Below, piece after piece: positions 1-11,580 of a DNA stretch of 64,000 bases. Every line of letters begins with the position of its first letter. Within the stretch, counting starts at the first letter, position 1. Both the position numbers and the translations under genes were made by a program. The notes below the pieces were generated by a model, which saw only the letters and a program-made list of their open reading frames with translations, was not told the origin of the DNA and searched no databases. Origin of the DNA: Drechmeria coniospora (taxonomy: Eukaryota > Ascomycota > Sordariomycetes > Hypocreales > Ophiocordycipitaceae); the NCBI RefSeq assembly GCF_001625195.1, contig NC_054391.1:6831157-6895156 (forward strand), in the 5' to 3' direction.

Positions 1-604
1 TGGCGAGACCCTAGGGACCAGGCCCAGACGCTCCCTTCCGTCGAGCTGGCCGAAAAAGAAAGAAAAAAAAAAGCCGGCGCATGGCGGGAAAGACGGGGCC
101 TGCGAGGTGCGTACCTGTACTCCGTGTTGATTGTGCAGAGACAAACGACGAGTTCTGGTTCGGAGGGAGTGCATGGCCTGCCGTCCTGCCGAGCGGCGTT
201 GCACCCTGCCATCTGGCCGTGGAGCCTGAACTGGAAGCAAACACGGTGTGGCTCAATGGACGTTCCCAACCATTCTGGGGCAGCGCCTAATAATACCGCC
301 GATGCCTACCTCAGCTCCGCAGGCACTGAATGCTTGTGCCGCGACCGCCAGAGGGGTAGCCAGCCGAGGAACCACCTGCGTGCGAAGCTGACCGCCCAAG
401 GAAGATGCCGTCGCACGCTCTTGGTCCGCCGCCGCCGGCGCTTGCTGAGAGCCGTGGGTCCGTTGGGAATCACCATTAGTGCATCGGGAGCCTGCACTTG
501 CGTGTGGTTGCTCCGTACCGTCGGCTTGCAAGGCCCAGTTCAAGGCCGGAAACCAATGTCTTTGGGGGTAATTGCGCAGCTCGCAGGCGCACGGCACCTG
601 TAGA

Positions 605-680
605 CGACAAGTACAGTACTCCGTACTGCAGTTGTAGTGCTCCGTACTCCGTAATTACTGCAGTTGTAATTACAGTACAT
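605..680. repeat. GTAC-rich palindromic repeat patch
   Basis: This patch repeats GTACTCCGTACTGCAGTTGT-like units containing the core CTCCGTAC and its complement GTACGGAG. It is a small example of the repeat type that fills the gene-poor parts of the window. Confidence 0.7.
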
Positions 681-1107
681 AAAGGCTGTGCGCGACCACG
701 CCGAGTAAATTGTAATCACGTGATCCCGCGTCATCCTGGGCTCGCCCGAGGAGACACGCGACGCGACCGGGACGACAGCTTTCACCGCTCCTGAAGAACG
801 CGGCACGAGGCTTGAGGACAGAGCGAGGGAGGTGATGAATCTTTGCGCCCGTGCATGCACACGCAGTGTCTGATTCTTCTCATTCATCTGGTGTCCATCG
901 ACTGCCCATCATGATTTCCTCGGCTGGCCGTAGCTGGATGGCCTGGTGAGACGCGACGATGCATCCATGCCCCGGTTGGGTCTAGTGTCTTGTGGTTCGC
1001 CGCCGAGGTGGAGGGCCACGGAAAATCGTCATCGCCGTGACGACGGAGCCTGCCGCGAACTGACCACAGCATGGTCCGTGCGCCACATACCTCTTGCTGC
1101 CCTGTCC

Positions 1108-1272
1108 GGAGTATTATGGAGTAAGTACTCCGTACTCCGTACAGTACAAGGAATACATGTACAACTACTCCGTACAAGTACGGAGTACTTTTGCTTGTGC
1201 TTGTAAGTACGGTGGTTGTACAGCAAGTAAAGAAGTACTCCGTACGGTAAGCAAGTACATGTACGGATACAC
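1108..1272. repeat. GTAC-rich palindromic repeat patch
   Basis: This is a dense run of CTCCGTAC and GTACGGAGTAC motifs in both orientations, mixed with GTACAAGTAC and GTACATGTAC. Many sub-blocks are perfect palindromes. Confidence 0.75.
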
Positions 1273-1479
1273 ATACGAGCACGGTTTGGCCAGGCGCGCC
1301 GCACAGTGCTCCACGCGGGTACCGACACTAACGGTGGTGACTGGTGCTAACCAACAAGCGTCCGGCAACGGTTAGCCATAACAAACGAGGTAAACAAAAA
1401 TACTCCACCTACTTGTACTGTGCTCGTGCCGTATCGGGCACGCTGACGCCTGCGAGTACTTTTTCTGGTTCCCATCCCA

Positions 1480-2101
1480 GCCATCAACACCGTCGAGCCA
1501 CCGACCCCGAAGTGAAGAGAGCGAGCGGACCGGCCTCGTGAAGCAACCATCGACAACTTCCACCCCCCCGGCCCGTTTTGTTTTGTATTCTAGGTGCCCC
1601 GTACATATTCGTCCTCATCCCTGTCTCGGCAACCTTTGCCCGCCAATTTCCCACGAGCACGGCGGGAGATTTGCTCGACGGGGCGCCGAGCCACGACCTG
1701 CCTCCTTTCTCTCTCGAAAAGTTGGCGGACGCCGCCGTGGCCTGCTGCACTTGCTTCTGTCCGTTGCCCTCCCGCACCGGCCCAGCTTCTTCGACGTCTC
1801 GGCGGCGAGCATCGTCGGCTGGCATCTCGATCCACGCCACCGCATCGACACGTCTCCACGCTCGCGTCGTCGTCCGTGACCCGTCGACGGCGGCCGATAA
1901 ATTCAGCCTCGACCCAACCCTCGGCGGCTGCCTCGACCGACGCCGGCTTCGTTGCATGACATTGCAGCGTGACCGAGGTCACCGACGAGCCGTTGATACC
2001 TTGGTGACGCCGCCTCGTCCGCCGCGTCAGCAGCGCCTTTGGAGCCGTCGAGCAGCATCGGCCATCATACTTACCGGCGAGGAAAGAGGCCGTCACCCGT
2101 C
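1480..2101 (+). promoter_or_regulatory. Pyrimidine-rich upstream/leader region of the cyclin B gene
   Basis: The 600 bases before the cyclin start codon are C/T-rich on the coding strand and contain no GTAC repeats. This is typical of promoters and 5' untranslated regions of highly expressed filamentous-fungal genes. No TATA box is obvious. The role is inferred from position and composition only. Confidence 0.4.
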
Positions 2102-4440
2102 ATGGACGCTCGGGTACGTTCCCTTCCCACCCTCGGCGTTCCGTGCACTCGAAGGCACGCTCCGACGATGCTGCCGTCCCCGTCGCTCCTCGGGCCGAAG
2201 CTGACCTCGAGGCCGACGCAGCCCTTTCGACCTCGCGGGGCGGAAAACGTCGTGCCCCCTCTGCACCAGCGCCACAAGTCGACCGGTAACCTCGCCGTCA
2301 TGCCCGCCGCCCTGACGTCGGGCCTGCGAGGCCCCGCCAAGCGTGCGGCCTTTGGCGACGTCACCAACATGGCCAAGACGGTGGTGGCCGTTCGGGACGA
2401 CGTCAAGGCCGTCAAGCCTCAAGCCGTCGTGCCCTCCCACGCCCCGCAGCCGCTCGCCGCCGTGGTGAACAAGGAAAACATGCCGTACGGCGGCGGCAAG
2501 GACGCCCTCGCTCGTGCCGCCCATCGAACCGCGGCGTTGCCGAGAAAGGTCAAGGCCGTGCTCGAGGTGCGACGGTCGGAGACGGCGAGGGAAGTCGTGC
2601 CACCCGCCGCTCGAGAGACTGCAAGCCACGCCGGCAGGGGAGATTTGGCCCTTCCGCCGCAGCCGGCGGCCGCGGACGTCGGCGAGGACTCCCACCTCGC
2701 ACCCGCACAGCCGTCGCAGGAGAGCGTGCCCTTGCAACCTCGGCACCACAAAAGCCAGCCCCAGCTCAAGGCCCACCAGCCGACGCTTCGGAGAACGCAG
2801 AGCCGGCAGCTCGAGAGGACCGACAAGGCCGTCGAGGTGCCCGCGGGAACCTACGCGGACCCTGGCGGCATGCTTTCGCGTGCCACGGAGCGGTTCGCCG
2901 TCCCTCCGTCGCATGCTCGTGCCGCCGCCGCCGCCGCCGCCGCCCACGATGCACCGTCCGACGTGCACCAGAACGGGGCGTACCTGGAGCTCCGCACCAA
3001 ACTGCCGGAAATTTCCGAGGAACCTCATCACGCTCCCGCGCCCTACCGGGACGGCCGCACGCCCGCCCTCTCGGAGCCCGAGGAGTGGGACGAGGAGGAT
3101 GACGAGGATTTCGACGACCAGGACCAAGCCTACACCACGGCACACTCGTTCCGCTCGCGCGACCTCACCACGGGCGGCGTGACGACGCTGCTCGCGCCCC
3201 GGCTCACGGCCCGGGTGCAGCGCGAGCTCGACGAGGCTCGGCTCGAGGTCCAGCAGACCCGCTCGATGGATGATATTGAGGAGGAGATGTGGGACGTGAG
3301 CATGGTGGCCGAGTACGGCGAGGAGATTTTCGACTACCTGCGCGAGCTCGAAGTAGGCGCCCCCTTCCACCTCCCCTCTCCCTCCACCACCTCCTCTCCC
3401 TCCACCACCTCCTCTCCCTCCACCACCTCCTCTCCCTCCACCTCCTCCTCTCCCTCCACCTCCTCCTCTCCCTCCACCTCCTCCACTCCCTCCGCCCCCT
3501 CACCTCGGCCGCGCGGCACTCGCTGACCCGCGCTCGCGCCCTCCGCAGATCAAGATGCTCCCGAACCCTCACTACATGGAGATGCAGACGGAGATACAGT
3601 GGTCCATGCGCTCGGTCCTCATGGACTGGCTTGTCCAGGTCCACAACCGATTCAGCCTGCTGCCCGAGACGCTCTTCCTCACCGTCAACTACATCGACCG
3701 CTTCCTCTCCTGCAAGGTCGTCTCCGTCGGCAAGCTGCAGCTCGTCGGCGCCACGGCCATCCTCGTCGCCTCCAAGTACGAAGAGATCAACTGCCCGTCG
3801 CTGGAAGAAATCGTGTATATGGTGGATGGAGGCTACAGCGTCGAGGAGATTCTCAAGGCCGAACGCTTCATGCTCAGCATGCTCAGCTTCGAGCTTGGGT
3901 GGCCGGGACCTATGAGCTTCCTGCGGCGCGTCAGCAAGGCCGACGACTACGACCTCGACACCCGCACCTTGGCAAAGTACTTTCTCGAGCTGACCATCAT
4001 GGACGAGCGCTTCGTCGCCTCGCCGCCGAGCTACCTCGCGGCGGGCGCCCACTGCCTGTCGAGGCTGGTGCTGAAGAAGGGTGACTGGGTAGGTACCTCG
4101 CCGTCGACGGCACGGGCACGCGTCGCTAACGCCGAGGCAGTCGAAGCAGCACGTGCACTACTCGGGATACACGTGGACCCAGCTCAAGGCGCTCGTCACC
4201 ATGATGATCGAGTGCTGCGACCGTCCTCGGCTCCACCACTCGGCCGTGTTCGAGAAGTACAAGGACAAGCGGTTCAAGGAGGCGTCGACGATTGTGCAGA
4301 ACGCCCTCGACGCAGGCTTCACCATGCCCCACGAGACGATGCCCATCCGGCAAGCACGGCCGCGATCGGGCGCCTTGGAGGAGAGCCACGCGGATGCGCT
4401 CTCGTACGCCGGCGGCCAGCTCGTCTCGACGGAAGGATAG
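2102..4440 (+). CDS. nimE: G2/mitotic-specific B-type cyclin
   Basis: This is a B-type cyclin, the activating partner of Cdk1 at the G2/M transition. The exons are 2102-3352, 3549-4088 and 4141-4440, giving 696 residues. The N-terminal half is disordered. It carries a destruction box RAAFGDVTN (residues 81-89) and a KEN box (VNKENMP, K124), both signals for ubiquitination by the anaphase-promoting complex. An acidic EEDDEDFDDQD stretch follows. The cyclin box begins near IKMLPNPHYM and includes MRSVLMDWLVQVH, the hallmark MRxxLxDW motif. The exon joins read RELE/IKML and KKGDW/SKQH, restoring the family sequence. ATG 2102 is the first in-frame ATG and sits in the good context GTCATGG. Intron 1 (196 nt) is unusual: it holds an 18-bp tandem repeat and stays open in frame for 58 codons, so its retention would remove the cyclin box. 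The symbol follows the Aspergillus orthologue; subfamily is clear, the exact name is by analogy. Confidence 0.95.
3361..3500 (+). repeat. 18-bp tandem repeat inside cyclin B intron 1
   Basis: About six degenerate copies of an 18-bp unit (TCTCCCTCCACCACCTCC and variants) fill most of intron 1. The unit length is a multiple of three and has no stop in the cyclin frame, where it reads as SPSTTS/SPSTSS repeats. The strong pyrimidine bias on the coding strand is compatible with an extended polypyrimidine tract before the CAG acceptor at 3546-3548. Confidence 0.85.
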
Positions 4441-6504
4441 CGCAGCAGCGGTGCCAGGGCGTCGCCCGTCGCGAGCTCGCGCCCGCTCACGCTCGAGGCC
4501 ATGGGCCGGGGAAGCGGCCGGACACGCTCGCTCGACGCAACCCACCGGCCCCTCTAATGCTAATCAGTCGACTCGACTCTGGCCGAATCACACGCACGGC
4601 CACGGATGCTCCGTGGCCCTTCTTTCACGAAATACATTTAAGACGACTCATGAACTATTTTCATTATTTTGAGCGAAGGCTTGCCGCGGTAACGTTTCGC
4701 CTGCTTATTTCCGGCGTTTTGCGGCTCAGGATTCAGGGAAGGATCTCGCGGGGCGGAGGGAGTCAAGGAACGAAAGCCTCGGGTCACAAACGACGCGGCC
4801 GACGGCTGGAGAGGGTACGTCTGTACGGAGTATAATCCGCCCATCCGTAGCGGCTGATTGTGCATTGTTTCCGATGTCTTATATTCAGCTCGGTTGATAT
4901 GGAGAAAAGTTGGTGGCCTGTCACGTGCGTGTTGGTTTGCGTGCGGTTTTGCGTGCATCATTTTTGCGTGCATGGTTGTGTGCGTGTGTTGTTGTGTGCG
5001 TGTTGTGTGTGAGTGTGTGTTGAGCGTCTTGTTGTCGTCGCACTTATCCATGCAGCCGTTACGCGAAGTTGAAGCTACGACACATACCTGCATCGCACCA
5101 GGGTGTGTGTACGGCAGCAAGGCACTACCTACCACTAACTGCTAGCTAGCATAGTCGGTTGGTAAATGCGGTACGAAGTGCGTGCCAACTTAAGTACTGT
5201 ACAGCGGCACCTTCAAGTATAGGTACTTACTATCATTTCAAATAAGTGGTTGTAAGTACTTGTACGTAGGCATATGGTATTTCAAAGTACGGAGTACTCC
5301 GTACATGCACTGTACATGGTAGGGAGGTCGATGCTCTACTTCCAGGCACTCGTCGATTTAGTCTATGGCGCATTCAGGCACGTTCGGCTGCCCTTGTCGG
5401 CATACCGGATGTGCTCGCACCCAAGCGATCGGCTTCATCTAGGTCAGGGAGGCAACCTGTGCCACGGGAAGGATTCGTTAACGAAAGAGCTATTATCCCA
5501 TGTCGGTCGAATGGAGAACCCGCGAGCTCTTCGTCCAACATGATGATGCCCAAGAGATGGAGAGGCCAAACGACTGGTGTTGGGCTCGCCAGGCTACTTG
5601 CACCCATCAAAGTATTGAATACTTACAAGCAAGTACACCTACTTCAGTACTTACTAACTACTGTACTAGATAAGTACTATTACCTAGGAAGGTTAAGCAC
5701 TACAGTATACTGTAAGTATGTATCGAAGTACGGAGTATTACCTACACCAAAGTACAACTACTGCACTCTGTAACCTACTGTACTTCCTGTACAGTACTTA
5801 CTTGCAAGAAGTACATGCAGGTACCCCGTACTTGCATGCTAGTGCAACCAGTAATAATAACGAATAACAACACAGAGTACTCCGTACATGTAAGTACCTA
5901 GTAAGTACTTACTGTACTGCACTGGCAAAGTACTCTGTCCTGGCACAATGGCCCGTCGTGGTACGGCGGAAAGAAAATCCGAGCGGCATCGAACCGCTGG
6001 CACCCACCCCTGCGCCTCCCGTCCGCGCCGCCGCCCCCCCTGGGAAGTCAGCGCCGAGGGCTGGCAGCCAGGCTGTTCGCTCGCCGAATCTCGAAAACAG
6101 TCCAGGAATTTTTTCCAGCATGCCCGTTCAGACCTGCCGCGACGTTGCGTTCTCGATCCTGTAGGAGCAGAGCAACTTCTGCCTCTGCCGTTCCTCCAAT
6201 TCCTGCCATTCCTTGTTCTCCGTCTTCCTTAGGGTCTTTGTTTGGCGTGTTTTACCCATTGCTGGAGATCCACGAGGAGGTATATTTTCCACCCCTTCGA
6301 CGGCACGCTTCCGCTCGTCATCGGTTCGCCCCTCTCGGCGTTTGACGACGTGACCGGCGTGTGCTGCGCGATTCGCTCTCTTCGCTCTCGAAAGCCGCCG
6401 TCGGTGACGATTCCTCCTCGGACGCAAAAGGCCCAATTCGCCTCCCGCGCGATCCAGGGCCGGTCACTGCCTCTGCCGCCGCCGCCGCCGCATCACGGCC
6501 AACC
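4441..6504. other. Intergenic region between cyclin B and the AGC carrier
   Basis: The first part (to about 4850) is probably the cyclin 3' untranslated region. A TG-rich stretch around 4930-5040 (TGCGTGTG repeats) follows. The GTAC-rich repeat occupies about 5190-5935. From about 5940 the sequence turns C/T-rich and is likely the promoter and leader of the downstream carrier gene. No supported gene was seen. Confidence 0.55.
5190..5935. repeat. GTAC-rich palindromic repeat cluster
   Basis: AT-richer DNA dominated by AAGTACTTAC, GTACGGAGTACTCCGTAC, CCTACTGTACTTCC and similar motifs. It is interrupted at about 5340-5600 by ordinary sequence. It lies upstream of the AGC carrier and ends sharply before that gene's C/T-rich leader. 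Confidence 0.75.
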
Positions 6505-8795
6505 ATGTCCAAGGTCGAGGTGATCAAGGAGGTGGTCAAGGAGTCCCTCATGGGCTCGGAGGAGACGGTCCAGCTCTCGGCGCAGAGCAAGGCGCGCTTC
6601 GCCGCCCATGCCGTCAAGGATGCGGCCTCGGGCGAGCTCTACATGGGACCGGACGAGTTCATCGACGCCATCGCGCCCAAGGGCGAAGATTACGTGAGAA
6701 GCCGGCCCGCGCCGCCAGCCTCGATGGCCGGCCGTCCGACGAGAGGCAGGCAGCGCTGACGCCGAGAGACAGCACAAGATCAAGCGGGAGCAGTACTCGA
6801 TCCTGTTTCGCGTCGCCGACAGCAAGGGCCGCGGACGCGTCACCCTCATCGACTGGGGCGTCTTCGAAAACCTGCTCCTCAAGCCCGACGCCGAGTACGA
6901 GATCGCCTTCCGACTGTTCGACACGGAGCGGACGGGCAACGTCCGCTACGACGACTTCCGGAAGCTCTACGAGCTGAACAAGGGCCCCGACAACATCCCC
7001 TTCGACTGGGACTGCGAGTGGGCCAAGCTGTACATTGGCAGGAAGGACAAGCGGCACGACCTCAGCTACCCGCAGTTCGCCCAGATGCTGCGCGGCCTGC
7101 AGGGCGAGCGCATCCGCCAGGCCTTCCGCCTCTTCGACAAGGACGGCGACGGCTTCATCAACCCCGACGAGTTTGAGCGCATCATCCTCGAGACGTCCAA
7201 GCACAAGCTCTCGGACCACCTGCTCGCGAACCTGCACACGCTCTGCAACATCACGAGCGGCAGCAAGATCTCCTACGCCAACGTGCGCGCCTTCCTCAAC
7301 ATGATCAAGGAGATGGACCTCGTCGAGCTCGTCGTGCGCCGGGCCGTGACGAGGAGCAACGACGGCAAGATCACGCGGTCCGAGTTCGTCAACGAGGCGG
7401 CCAACGTCACCCGCTCCTCGCTCTTCACCCCCATGGAGGCCGACATCCTCTTCCACTTCGCGAGCCTCGACGAGCCGTCGGGCCGCCTCGGCCTCGCCGA
7501 CTTCGCCAAGGTGCTCGACCCTTCGTGGCGCGGCCCGGCGTACGAGGCGGTCGAGGCGGCCGTCGGCGACGCCGTCGCCAAGGTGGCGGCGAAGCAGAGC
7601 ACCCTGCTCCACCAGGCGCTCGAGTCGACGTACAACTTTGCCCTCGGCAGCTTCGCCGGCGCCTTTGGCGCCTTCATGGTCTACCCCATCGACCTCGTCA
7701 AGACGCGGCTCCAGAACCAGCGAGGGGCCCAACCGGGCCAGCGGCTGTACAAGAACTCCATCGACTGCTTCCAGAAGGTGTTCCGGAACGAGGGCATCCG
7801 CGGCCTCTACTCGGGCGTGCTGCCGCAGCTCGTCGGCGTCGCGCCCGAAAAGGCCATCAAGCTGACGGTCAACGACCTCGTCCGAAGGCACTTTACCGAC
7901 AAGACGGGCAACATCCAGCTCGGCGCCGAGATCCTCGCGGGCGCCAGCGCCGGCGGATGCCAAGTCGTAGGTCGCCGCCGCGCGTCGTCGTCGTCGCGAC
8001 GCCCGCCCCCCCGCTTCTCTTCCACGCTGACGGCCCGACGTGCCCTAGGTCTTCACGAACCCGCTCGAGATTGTCAAGATTCGGCTCCAGGTGCAGGGCG
8101 AGGTGGCCAAGTCGGTCGACGGCACGCCCAAGCGGTCGGCCATGTGGATCGTGCGAAACCTCGGCCTCGTCGGCCTGTACAAGGGCGCGTCGGCCTGCCT
8201 GCTCCGCGACGTGCCCTTCTCGGCCATCTATTTCCCGACGTACAGCCACCTGAAGAAGGACATGTTCGGCGAGTCGCCGACCAAGAAGCTCGGCGTGCTC
8301 CAGCTGCTGACGGCCGGCGCCATCGCCGGCATGCCCGCGGCCTACCTGACGACGCCCTGCGACGTCATCAAGACGCGCCTGCAGGTCGAGGCCCGCAAGG
8401 GCGAGGCAACGTACACGGGCCTGCGGCACGCGGCCCGGACCATCTGGAAGGAGGAGGGCTTCACCGCCTTCTTCAAGGGCGGGCCGGCGCGCATCTTCCG
8501 CTCGTCGCCACAGTTCGGCTTCACCCTCGCCGCGTACGAGGTGCTGCAGACGATCATGCCGATGCCCGGCAGGAAGGAGGAGGTCAAGATGCACACGGGC
8601 GTCTCCGAGGCCATGACGACGACGGTGTCGACGGGCGGCCGGCTGGACACGAGCCCCTTTGCCCGCAGCCGCAACGCGCTCAAGATCATCCTGGATCTCG
8701 ATGAGGACTTTGGCAAGGTCAAGCTGCCCGACGAGAAGGGCTGGCGATCGCTGCCCAAGATCATCGGCGGCGGCGGCGGCACCGCCGTCGCGTGA
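6505..8795 (+). CDS. AGC1: Mitochondrial aspartate/glutamate carrier with N-terminal EF-hands
   Basis: This is an inner-membrane mitochondrial carrier of the calcium-binding aspartate/glutamate (aralar/citrin) type. It exchanges matrix aspartate for cytosolic glutamate plus a proton and feeds the malate-aspartate shuttle. The exons are 6505-6693, 6773-7966 and 8049-8795 (709 residues). The N-terminal half has EF-hand units; the clearest loop is [12 protein letters not shown] at residues 185-196, and [13 protein letters not shown] is a degenerate one. The C-terminal half has three solute-carrier repeats, each with the PxD/ExxKxRxQ signature: [11 protein letters not shown] (about residue 367), [11 protein letters not shown] and [11 protein letters not shown]. 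The splice joins EDY/HKIK and GGCQV/VFTNP restore conserved text. The start follows a C/T-rich leader and is the first ATG before the conserved KEVVKES segment. S. cerevisiae Agc1 lacks these EF-hands, so this is the filamentous-fungal form. Confidence 0.93.
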
Positions 8796-9242
8796 GGAGG
8801 CTCGGTCGGACCGACGGCTGGAGGGTCGTCGTCCGTCCCCGGCTTGCATCAGACGTGGCGTTGGGAAGGGGGCAACACCGAAGCATTGCACTTTTTACTG
8901 TACCTCCGTTTTCTTCTTCTTCCTCTCGCCCTTGCTCTTTCTTCCTCTTCCGCTTCCACCGCTACCATGCTCGCCTTTTGCCTCCTAGGCCCCCGTCTGT
9001 GCCTGGTCGTCCACCGATTCACTCGGCGTCGAATCGCTCGCCACCCGTGCTGGTGAATCGTCTTGCGTCGCCGGCAGCGGTCCTTTTAAGCGGCCGAGAC
9101 TGAAAAATGGCGAGACGTGTCGTACGAGGCAAGACGAGTGTTTCTCGTGATGACCATCTTCAAGTATACTAGGTGTAAGGTGTAAGGTGTGAGGTGTGTA
9201 TGATGCACAAGTTTACCGCATGCGGGCCAAGTACAGGCACTA

Positions 9243-9304
9243 GACAAAGGTGACGATTCAATATTGGTTGCGCTACTACTACAAAGTGAATTGACACTTT
9301 TGTC
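9243..9304 (-). repeat. Foldback (MITE-like) element, copy 1
   Basis: This imperfect palindrome of about 62 bp starts GACAAAGGTGACGATTCAAT and ends with the near-complement of that arm (GTGAATTGACACTTTTGTC), so one strand can fold into a hairpin. Copies occur at 25041-25100 and 34303-34364. Relative to those two, this copy is on the opposite strand. Similarity continues about 10 bases past each end (CAGTG/CACTG-like flanks), as expected for terminal inverted repeats. Confidence 0.7.
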
Positions 9305-9359
9305 ACCCACTATACTTGCAGGGGCGTGCTCGGTTGTACCGCTTGCTGCTTGTGCTCCG

Positions 9360-9720
9360 TACCGTAAATACATGTACCTTAGTACCTTTAGGTGGCTAGG
9401 TGACTACTAACAGAGTGCTGTACTTGTACAGCAATTACATACAGTAGGTGCACAAGTTCAGTCACTATTGACTACTACAGTAGGTACTAGGTACCTAGCA
9501 AGTATTATTAGGTATTACTAGGAAATACTGAATAGGTACGAATGGAGTACCCAAGTCAGCAAGTAATTATTACTATTACTACAGTACTTACAGTACCCCG
9601 TGCTACCTACTAGGTACAAGTAGGTACCCACAAGTAGTATTGCTAATGTTAATAGTTGTATTACTCCGTACTCCGAACCGTGTTATAGCATGGAGTACAG
9701 TACTTAAGTAGGTGTGCAGC
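9360..9720. repeat. GTAC-rich palindromic repeat cluster
   Basis: Dense TAGGTACCTA, AGTACTTACAGTAC and CTCCGTACTCCG motifs in AT-rich DNA. No coding potential was seen. Confidence 0.7.
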
Positions 9721-10204
9721 ACATGCATCGCTCGTTGCTGCTGCCGCCCCGCTGGGATCGGCCATGGAATTATAGTGAGCCAAGCAGCGAGGACGGAGTT
9801 GGTATAGCAGCATCGACTTGGCGGTGTCCAGTGACATCACCTCGCTAGGCCTCGTGACTGGTGGTGGTGCATCAAACCACTAACACTCGAGAGCGAGGCA
9901 CGTATCTCATGCGCAAAAAGAAGCTTCGCGGGATAAAAAGGACGGGCGAGGAAAGCAGCGTCGGATGGATGTGCCTATCCGAATCAAGGATTGACCCTTT
10001 TCCTCGTCATTGTGGGCATGGGCGCGCTTCAAGGGTCGAAGCTATTTCAGCGATCAGCAACAAAACCACTCACTGTTGTCCGTCCGCTGTGCCGGTCTGA
10101 ACGGCCGCTGAAACGAACGCTTTAGGCCACCAAATGAGCCACTTTTACAGTCCGCCGCACCCCGTCGAAACCTTCTGTCGCCGCCATTAGGCTCAAGGTA
10201 ATGA

Positions 10205-10495
10205 ATGTTACCACGGAATACTCAGTTTGACTGCTGCATGCGAGTACAAATAAGTACTCCGTACGTAAGTACTTAAGTAAGTAAGTGGGTGTACAGTACT
10301 AATACTGCACTGTACTTGTTGTACTTGGTAAGTACCGCCTAAACTCGCCTAATTATAGTACCAACATCGGTACCGAGTGCCCCATACTCGGTACTCCGCC
10401 GTACTGAGTATGAGTAATAATACAACCAAGCCGTAATTATTCTTTTAATTGCGCGTATATACATTCCATACGTAATACTCCGTACCGTACTTCAG
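10205..10495. repeat. GTAC-rich palindromic repeat cluster
   Basis: Repeats of AAGTACTCCGTACGTAAGTA, CTGTACTTGTTGTACTTGG and related motifs run up to about 70 bases before the cystinosin start codon. The repeat therefore overlaps the likely promoter of that gene. Confidence 0.7.
10456..10461 (+). promoter_or_regulatory. TATA-like box upstream of the cystinosin homologue
   Basis: TATATA (in GCGCGTATATACATTCC) lies about 100 bases before the start codon at 10563, a plausible core-promoter distance. The assignment rests on position and sequence only. Confidence 0.35.
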
Positions 10496-10562
10496 CCTTT
10501 CGAACCTCACCAGCATCACCCACCACACGCCGGAGGAGCAACATTCACCACCGCCGAGCAGG

Positions 10563-11580
10563 ATGGACGGCATCCTCTTCGCCCTCTCAGCCCTCTTCGG
10601 CTGGATCTACACCTTCTGCTGGAGCCTGAGCTTTTACCCACAACCGCTGCTCAACTGGCACCGCCGTTCCACCAGCGGCACCACCGTCGACTTTCCTCTG
10701 GTCAACGTCTTGGGTACGCACCTCGTCCTCTTCCACCACCCCTTCCTCCTCCTCCAGCTCTTCCTCTTCCGCGGCATCTCCCTCTTCCCCCTCCGCCAAA
10801 CGCCCTTCGTTCGTCGCTAACCAACACCTGGGCGCCCCCCCCGACGCAGGTTTCGCCGCGTACCTGGCCTCCAACCTCGCCTTCTACTACTCCCCCGTCG
10901 TCCGCGAACAGTACGCCGCCCGCAACCGTGGCCTGACGCCGACGGTTCAGTTCAACGACATCATTTTCGCCCTGCACGCCACCGTTCTCTCCCTCGTCAC
11001 GGTCTCGCAGTACTCGTTCCTCGCCCACCCCCTGTGGCGCTTCGCCCCGACCGTCGGCGCTCGGCCGAGCCGCTTCATCGTCGGTGTCTTCCTTGGCTGC
11101 GTCGCCGGCGTCGCCGTCACCTGCCTCGTCGTCAGCTCCACCGCCTCCTCCGCGGGCCATGTCGATCCCGCCTCCGACTGGTGCGCCCTCGACGTCGTCT
11201 ATGCCCTCGGCTACGTCAAGCTCTTCATCACCCTCATCAAGTACACGCCCCAGATCGTCACCAACGCCCGCAACAGGAGCACGCGCGGCTGGAGCATCTG
11301 GCAGGTCCTCCTCGACCTCGCCGGCGGCATCCTGAGCATCTCCCAGCAGGGCATCGATAGCTGGCAGCAGCGCGACTGGAGCGGCATCACCGGCAACCCC
11401 GTCAAGTTTGCCCTCGGGAACGCGAGCATGGTCTACGACAGCGTCTTCATCCTTCAGCATTACGTCCTCTACACCGGTACCGGCGACGATGTCGAAGCCA
11501 AGGCCGATGCACGGCTGAACAATGAGCGCCATCCGCTGTTGACCGACGAGGCGGAGAGCAGGCAGCCGGGCCAGGGCTGA
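10563..11580 (+). CDS. ERS1: Cystinosin-type lysosomal/vacuolar cystine transporter (PQ-loop)
   Basis: This is a PQ-loop membrane protein of the cystinosin family, which exports cystine with protons from lysosomes or vacuoles. Yeast ERS1 is the fungal homologue. The exons are 10563-10713 and 10850-11580 (293 residues). The intron is 136 nt, and the join reads [19 protein letters not shown]. Two PQ-loop motifs are visible: [10 protein letters not shown] in the first hydrophobic segment and [10 protein letters not shown] in the fifth or so, in the usual seven-helix layout. The C-terminal tail is hydrophilic and contains [11 protein letters not shown], whose acidic/LL pattern resembles a vacuolar sorting signal. 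The start is the first ATG, directly before a hydrophobic helix ([13 protein letters not shown]). The gene is convergent with the leucyl-tRNA synthetase gene, 607 bp away. Substrate is inferred from family. Confidence 0.9.

Larger units (their letters stand above)
1..1480. other. Intergenic region, no supported gene
   Basis: Several overlapping open frames exist here on both strands, but none has a recognisable domain and none is favoured by composition. Two GTAC-rich repeat patches lie at about 605-680 and 1108-1272. An ATCACGTGAT palindrome sits at 715-724. The left edge could hold the flank of a gene outside the window, but nothing shows this directly. Confidence 0.6.
8796..10562. other. 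Intergenic region between AGC carrier and cystinosin homologue
   Basis: The proximal 300 bases are probably AGC 3' untranslated region. A short tandem run GGTGTAAGGTGTAAGGTGTG lies at about 9172-9198. The foldback element copy 1 is at 9243-9304. GTAC-rich repeat fills about 9360-9720 and 10205-10495. A middle stretch of ordinary sequence (9720-10200) has no supported gene. Confidence 0.55.

Noticed and set aside
2093..3370. 425-codon open frame on the minus strand
   Set aside because: It is antisense to cyclin B exon 1, which carries the D-box and KEN box in the plus frame.
5982..5998. tRNA T-arm-like sequence on the minus strand (AGCGG TTCGATG CCGCT)
   Set aside because: The stem and loop fit a T-arm, but the following CGGATTT has no complementary 5' acceptor strand about 65 bases upstream and no anticodon arm is visible.
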